From: Rhizobium sp. GN54
GTDB taxonomy: Bacteria; Pseudomonadota; Alphaproteobacteria; Rhizobiales; Rhizobiaceae
Reading direction: 5' to 3'
Length of the DNA: 64,000 bases
Assembly: GCF_021026345.1 (NCBI RefSeq)
Contig: NZ_JAJNCZ010000016.1
Location: 1-64,000, forward strand
Shown in pieces: positions 61,451 to 64,000 of this stretch (its first letter is position 1; each line of letters begins with the position of its first letter). Both the position numbers and the translations under genes were made by a program. Under the pieces are notes generated by a model. It searched no databases. It worked only from the letters and a program-made list of their open reading frames with translations, and was not told the origin of the DNA.

Positions 61451-61465
61451 AAATAGCATAACTAC
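61451..61465. promoter_or_regulatory. Predicted RpiR operator 3 (aldehyde dehydrogenase-xylB operon)
   Basis: AATAGCATAACTACA keeps the ACTACA half-site and TAG of the other arm, 47 bp before the aldehyde dehydrogenase start. Confidence 0.5.
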
Positions 61466-61578
61466 ATGTACGCGAATTCGCGATCGGCGCAACAGTCAAA
61501 CGGTGGAATTTCGAACCTAGTGGATCATCCATATGTTTTTAAACGTTAAAAACAGAAATCATTGGAATATCTGGCATT

Positions 61579-61665
61579 ATGGGCGATCCCACCAGGCCGG
61601 CCTATCGCGGCAACTTCATCGAAGGATTCGGTTTGGGCTTGACGATCGGCGTCGCGCTAAAATAG
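61579..61665 (+). CDS. Possible 28-residue hydrophobic peptide
   Basis: An open frame from ATG 61579 to TAG 61663-61665 encodes MGDPTRPAYRGNFIEGFGLG and then eight more residues (LTIGVALK). Third positions are GC-rich like those of real genes nearby and the C-terminal half is hydrophobic, but no ribosome site precedes it and the frame ends inside the RpiR-type operator. It may be a small membrane peptide, a leader peptide, a gene remnant or chance. The rest of the 291-bp divergent gap (61405-61695) holds operators 3 and 4. Confidence 0.25.
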   Translation: MGDPTRPAYRGNFIEGFGLGLTIGVALK

Positions 61666-61675
61666 TTTTACTACA
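61661..61675. promoter_or_regulatory. Predicted RpiR operator 4 (FAH-SDR-xylitol dehydrogenase operon)
   Basis: AATAGTTTTACTACA fits TGTAGTnnnACTACA with two mismatches and is 20 bp before the FAH-family start, just ahead of its GGAGGAG ribosome site. Confidence 0.6.
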
Positions 61676-61695
61676 AAGCAATTTGGAGGAGACCC

Positions 61696-62841
61696 ATGCT
61701 TCCTGAAAATTCTCCCGGCGCGCGACTTGTCGGGCGCGTCTGGCGCGCGGATATCGATACCCCCTCGGTGGTCATTCTCCGCGATGGCATTCTGCTTGAT
61801 GTTACGGAGACCGTGAAGTCCGTGGCCGATTTTCTGGACGACAATCCCACGGAACGTTTCGACAGGCTGAAGGGAGACCCCATCGGCAGGCCGGAAGACC
61901 TGGTCCTCACGCCTGCCGAAACCGGCTACGGCGCAGCACGGCATTGCCTGCTTGCTCCTTGTGATTTCCAGGCCATCAAGGCCTGCGGCGTGACATTCGC
62001 TCAGAGCATGATCGAGCGCGTCATCGACGAGCGGACGCTTGGAGACCCCGTGAAGGCGGACGAAATCCGCAACCGTATCGGCGATTTCATCGGTGGCAGC
62101 CTGTCGAACATCAAGGCCGGCTCCGATGAAGCCGCGCAGGTCAAGGCTGCGCTCGAAAAGGACGGGCTCTGGTCGCAATATCTCGAGGTCGGGATCGGCC
62201 CGGATGCCGAGGTCTTCACCAAGTCGCAGCCCATGTCGTCCGTCGGGTACGGCGCCGAGGTCGGCATCAACAAGATTTCCAAATGGAGCAACCCGGAACC
62301 GGAAATCGTGCTGGCGGTCGATAGCAGCGGCAACATTCGCGGCGCCACGCTCGGCAACGACGTCAACCTGCGTGATGTGGAAGGCCGCTCGGCGCTGCTG
62401 CTCGGCAAGGCGAAGGACAACAACGCCTCCTGCGCGATCGGCCCGTTCATACGGTTATTCGACGAGGCTTTCACGCTTGCAGACATCGAGAACGCGACCC
62501 TGACCATGGCGGTGACGGGTGACGACGGTTTCGAAATGTCCGGACGTTCGAACATGGCGGAAATCAGCCGCAAGCCAGCCGAACTGGTAGCTCAGACGAT
62601 GAACGCCAGCCATCAGTATCCCGATGGTTTCATGCTGTTCCTCGGCACCATGTTCGCTCCGACCCTGGACCGGGCGGAAAAGGGCAGCGGTTTCACGCAC
62701 AAGATCGGCGATGTCGTCGAAATCTCCACGCCGTCGCTCGGCACGCTGCGCAATGTCGTGACGACGTCCGACAAGGCCCGCCCCTGGACCTACGGCACCC
62801 GCGCCCTGATGCGCGACATGGCCAAACGCGGCCTGCTGTAA
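61696..62841 (+). CDS. Fumarylacetoacetate-hydrolase-family protein, putative 2-keto-3-deoxy-pentonate dehydratase
   Basis: A 381-residue FAH-fold protein behind TTGGAGGAG. The metal and catalytic region runs from SVGYGAEVGINKISKWSNPEPEIVL (Glu ligands) through GATLGNDVNLRDVEGRSALLLGKAKDNNASCAIGPFI (Asp and Lys). Length and motifs resemble the XylX/AraX-type dehydratases of the oxidative (Weimberg-type) pentose pathway, which turn 2-keto-3-deoxy-pentonate into 2-oxoglutarate semialdehyde. The aldehyde dehydrogenase across the divergent promoter could finish that route. No aldonate dehydratase gene of the IlvD/EDD family is in the window, so the assignment stays tentative. Confidence 0.8.
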   Translation: MLPENSPGARLVGRVWRADIDTPSVVILRDGILLDVTETVKSVADFLDDNPTERFDRLKGDPIGRPEDLVLTPAETGYGAARHCLLAPCDFQAIKACGVTFAQSMIERVIDERTLGDPVKADEIRNRIGDFIGGSLSNIKAGSDEAAQVKAALEKDGLWSQYLEVGIGPDAEVFTKSQPMSSVGYGAEVGINKISKWSNPEPEIVLAVDSSGNIRGATLGNDVNLRDVEGRSALLLGKAKDNNASCAIGPFIRLFDEAFTLADIENATLTMAVTGDDGFEMSGRSNMAEISRKPAELVAQTMNASHQYPDGFMLFLGTMFAPTLDRAEKGSGFTHKIGDVVEISTPSLGTLRNVVTTSDKARPWTYGTRALMRDMAKRGLL

Positions 62842-62886
62842 GCGGCCAGCAACGCTGGCAGACGCAACCCAATTCGAGTTAAGAAG

Positions 62887-63639
62887 ATGACCTATCGATC
62901 CAAGATGGACTTGAATGGCCGGCTGGCCCTGGTGACCGGAGCCGGTCAGGGTATCGGCGCAGCCTGCGCCCAGGCTCTGGCCGAAACCGGCGCTGACGTG
63001 ATCTGCACCGATATCGACCTCGGCCGTGCCGAGAATACGGCACGCGCGATCGGCGGCAATGCCAAGGCGCGACAACTCGACGTGACCGACAGCGCACAGT
63101 TGAACGCGCTTGCCGGTGAATTGCCATCGCTCGACATCCTCGTCTGCAATGCCGGCATCGTCAGCAATGTACCCGCCGAAGACATGACGGACGAGCAATG
63201 GGACCGGGTTATCGAGGTCAACCTGAGCGGCGTATTCCGCACATGCCGGGCCTTTGGTCGCCGCATGCTTGAGGCCGGCCGCGGCTCAATCATCAACATC
63301 GGCTCGATGTCGGCCGATATCGTCAATGTGCCGCAGCCTCAGTGCCATTACAATGCCTCGAAGGCCGGCGTTCATCACCTGACGCGCTCTCTCGCCGTGG
63401 AATGGGCCAAACGCGGGGTCCGGGTCAATGCCGTCGCCCCCACCTACATCGAGACGCCGTTGCTGCATGGGCTCGAAAGCCAGCCGGGACTGATCGAGCG
63501 CTGGATGGACCTGACACCCGCCGGCCGCATGGGCAAGCCCGACGAGATCGCCTCGATCGTCCAGTTCCTCGCATCCGATGCGTCGAGCCTGATGACGGGC
63601 TCCATCGTAAGTGCCGACGCGGGCTATACCAGTATCTGA
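62887..63639 (+). CDS. SDR-family polyol/sugar dehydrogenase
   Basis: A 250-residue classical SDR (alternative start 62905). NAD motif TGAGQGIG (residues 17-24), LVCNAGI, catalytic Ser142, Tyr155 and Lys159 (IGSMSADIVNVPQPQCHYNASK) and the C-terminal TGSIVSADAGYT. An Asp at the end of the second strand (CTDIDLGR) favours NAD over NADP. It resembles arabinitol, galactitol and xylulose reductase-type SDRs. It sits between the FAH-family and xylitol dehydrogenase genes, so oxidation of a pentitol or pentose is likely. Confidence 0.87.
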   Translation: MTYRSKMDLNGRLALVTGAGQGIGAACAQALAETGADVICTDIDLGRAENTARAIGGNAKARQLDVTDSAQLNALAGELPSLDILVCNAGIVSNVPAEDMTDEQWDRVIEVNLSGVFRTCRAFGRRMLEAGRGSIINIGSMSADIVNVPQPQCHYNASKAGVHHLTRSLAVEWAKRGVRVNAVAPTYIETPLLHGLESQPGLIERWMDLTPAGRMGKPDEIASIVQFLASDASSLMTGSIVSADAGYTSI

Positions 63640-63648
63640 GGTCATATC

Positions 63649-64000
63649 ATGCCGATTGCCCTTGTCCTCGAAAAGGAACGCGAGCTCGCCCTGCGAGACA
63701 TGGAGCTCGACCTGACCGTTGGCGATCATGACGTCCGGATCGCGATGGATGTGGTCGGCATCTGCGGCAGCGACGTCCATTACTACCGTCATGGAAAGAT
63801 CGGCCCGTTCGTCGTCCGGGAGCCGATGATCCTGGGGCATGAAGGCGCCGGCACCGTCGTCGCCTGTGGTGGCGCCGTCCGTCATCTCGCCGTTGGCGAC
63901 CGCGTCTGTATCGAACCCGGCATACCCGACTTTTCCAGCCGCCCGAGCCGGATCGGCCTCTACAATCTCGATCCCTCACTTACCTTCTGGGCGACGCCGC
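63649..64000 (+). CDS. Xylitol dehydrogenase (D-xylulose reductase), zinc-dependent MDR family, truncated by the window end
   Basis: The first 117 codons of a zinc-dependent medium-chain dehydrogenase. [33 protein letters not shown] carries the catalytic-zinc Cys and His-Glu residues, followed by [36 protein letters not shown], the pattern of bacterial xylitol dehydrogenases, which here lack the four-Cys structural zinc site in that loop. It oxidises xylitol to D-xylulose with NAD. D-xylulose would go to the xylulokinase in this cluster. It begins 9 bp after the SDR gene. Confidence 0.9.
   Translation, partial: MPIALVLEKERELALRDMELDLTVGDHDVRIAMDVVGICGSDVHYYRHGKIGPFVVREPMILGHEGAGTVVACGGAVRHLAVGDRVCIEPGIPDFSSRPSRIGLYNLDPSLTFWATP

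Noticed and set aside
1-64000. CRISPR array, tRNA, rRNA, prophage or toxin-antitoxin system
   Set aside because: I looked for regularly spaced repeats, clover-leaf tRNA patterns, phage structural genes and small paired genes, and saw none that could be supported.

Overview
The window reads as alphaproteobacterial accessory DNA of the Rhizobiales type (Rhizobium/Agrobacterium/Ensifer/Shinella-like). The evidence is high GC with strong GC3, densely packed catabolic operons, and a wealth of TRAP, tripartite tricarboxylate (TTT) and ABC importers, each beside its own regulator. There are no rRNA, tRNA, replication or core genes, so a megaplasmid, chromid or accessory island is likely (inference). 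The organism cannot be named from the sequence alone.

Layout. (A) 0.2-33.2 kb is a carboxylic-acid catabolic region. A TRAP transporter and an enolase-superfamily enzyme (minus strand) are divergent from a LysR gene. A roughly 13 kb minus-strand run of twelve closely spaced genes follows (18.16 down to 5.18 kb): TctCBA, MmgE/PrpD, SDR, AbrB membrane protein, D-tartrate dehydratase, acyl-CoA dehydrogenase, family III CoA-transferase, MmgE/PrpD, MaoC-like hydratase and CitE-like lyase. The last part, with the TRAP and LysR genes, has the gene content of the Pseudomonas itaconate locus (ict, ich, ccl). Next come another enolase-superfamily enzyme, a fluoroacetate-dehalogenase-like hydrolase, a four-rhodanese protein, a second TctCBA set, and an operon of MmgE/PrpD, AbrB, SDR, MmgE/PrpD and two isocitrate/isopropylmalate/tartrate dehydrogenase-family enzymes. 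A GntR/FCD regulator ends the region. Five copies of a 19-bp palindrome (ATTGTnGAnnnTCnACAAT-like) lie at the promoters between 18.2 and 32.5 kb, so this is probably one GntR regulon.

(B) 33.2-34.1 kb is a decayed IS5-like element. (C) 34.1-43.1 kb is an aromatic- or cyclic-acid operon under an AraC regulator: a three-subunit molybdenum hydroxylase whose large subunit is fused to a CoxG-like domain, a benzoate-type CoA ligase, an enoyl-CoA hydratase and a BenE-type symporter. (D) 43.3-49.7 kb is a LacI-controlled AfuABC/FbpABC-type ABC importer with an inositol-monophosphatase-family phosphatase, possibly for phosphorylated sugars. (E) 49.8-50.3 kb holds fragments of IS110 and IS481 transposases. 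(F) 50.3-64 kb is a pentose/pentitol region: a ribose-type ABC importer, FAD D-lactate dehydrogenase, RpiA, an RpiR regulator, a phosphoglycolate-phosphatase-like HAD enzyme, xylulokinase, aldehyde dehydrogenase, an FAH-family putative keto-deoxy-pentonate dehydratase, an SDR polyol dehydrogenase and a xylitol dehydrogenase cut by the window end. Four TGTAGTnnnACTACA-like sites mark the promoters there and suggest RpiR control.

The most unusual material is the repeated MmgE/PrpD + AbrB membrane protein + SDR module, in which both SDRs lack the catalytic Tyr and Ser. Also notable are the CoxG fusion, the four-rhodanese protein with a single catalytic Cys, and strong hairpins directly after several substrate-binding-protein genes. 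Insertion-sequence scars separate the catabolic modules.
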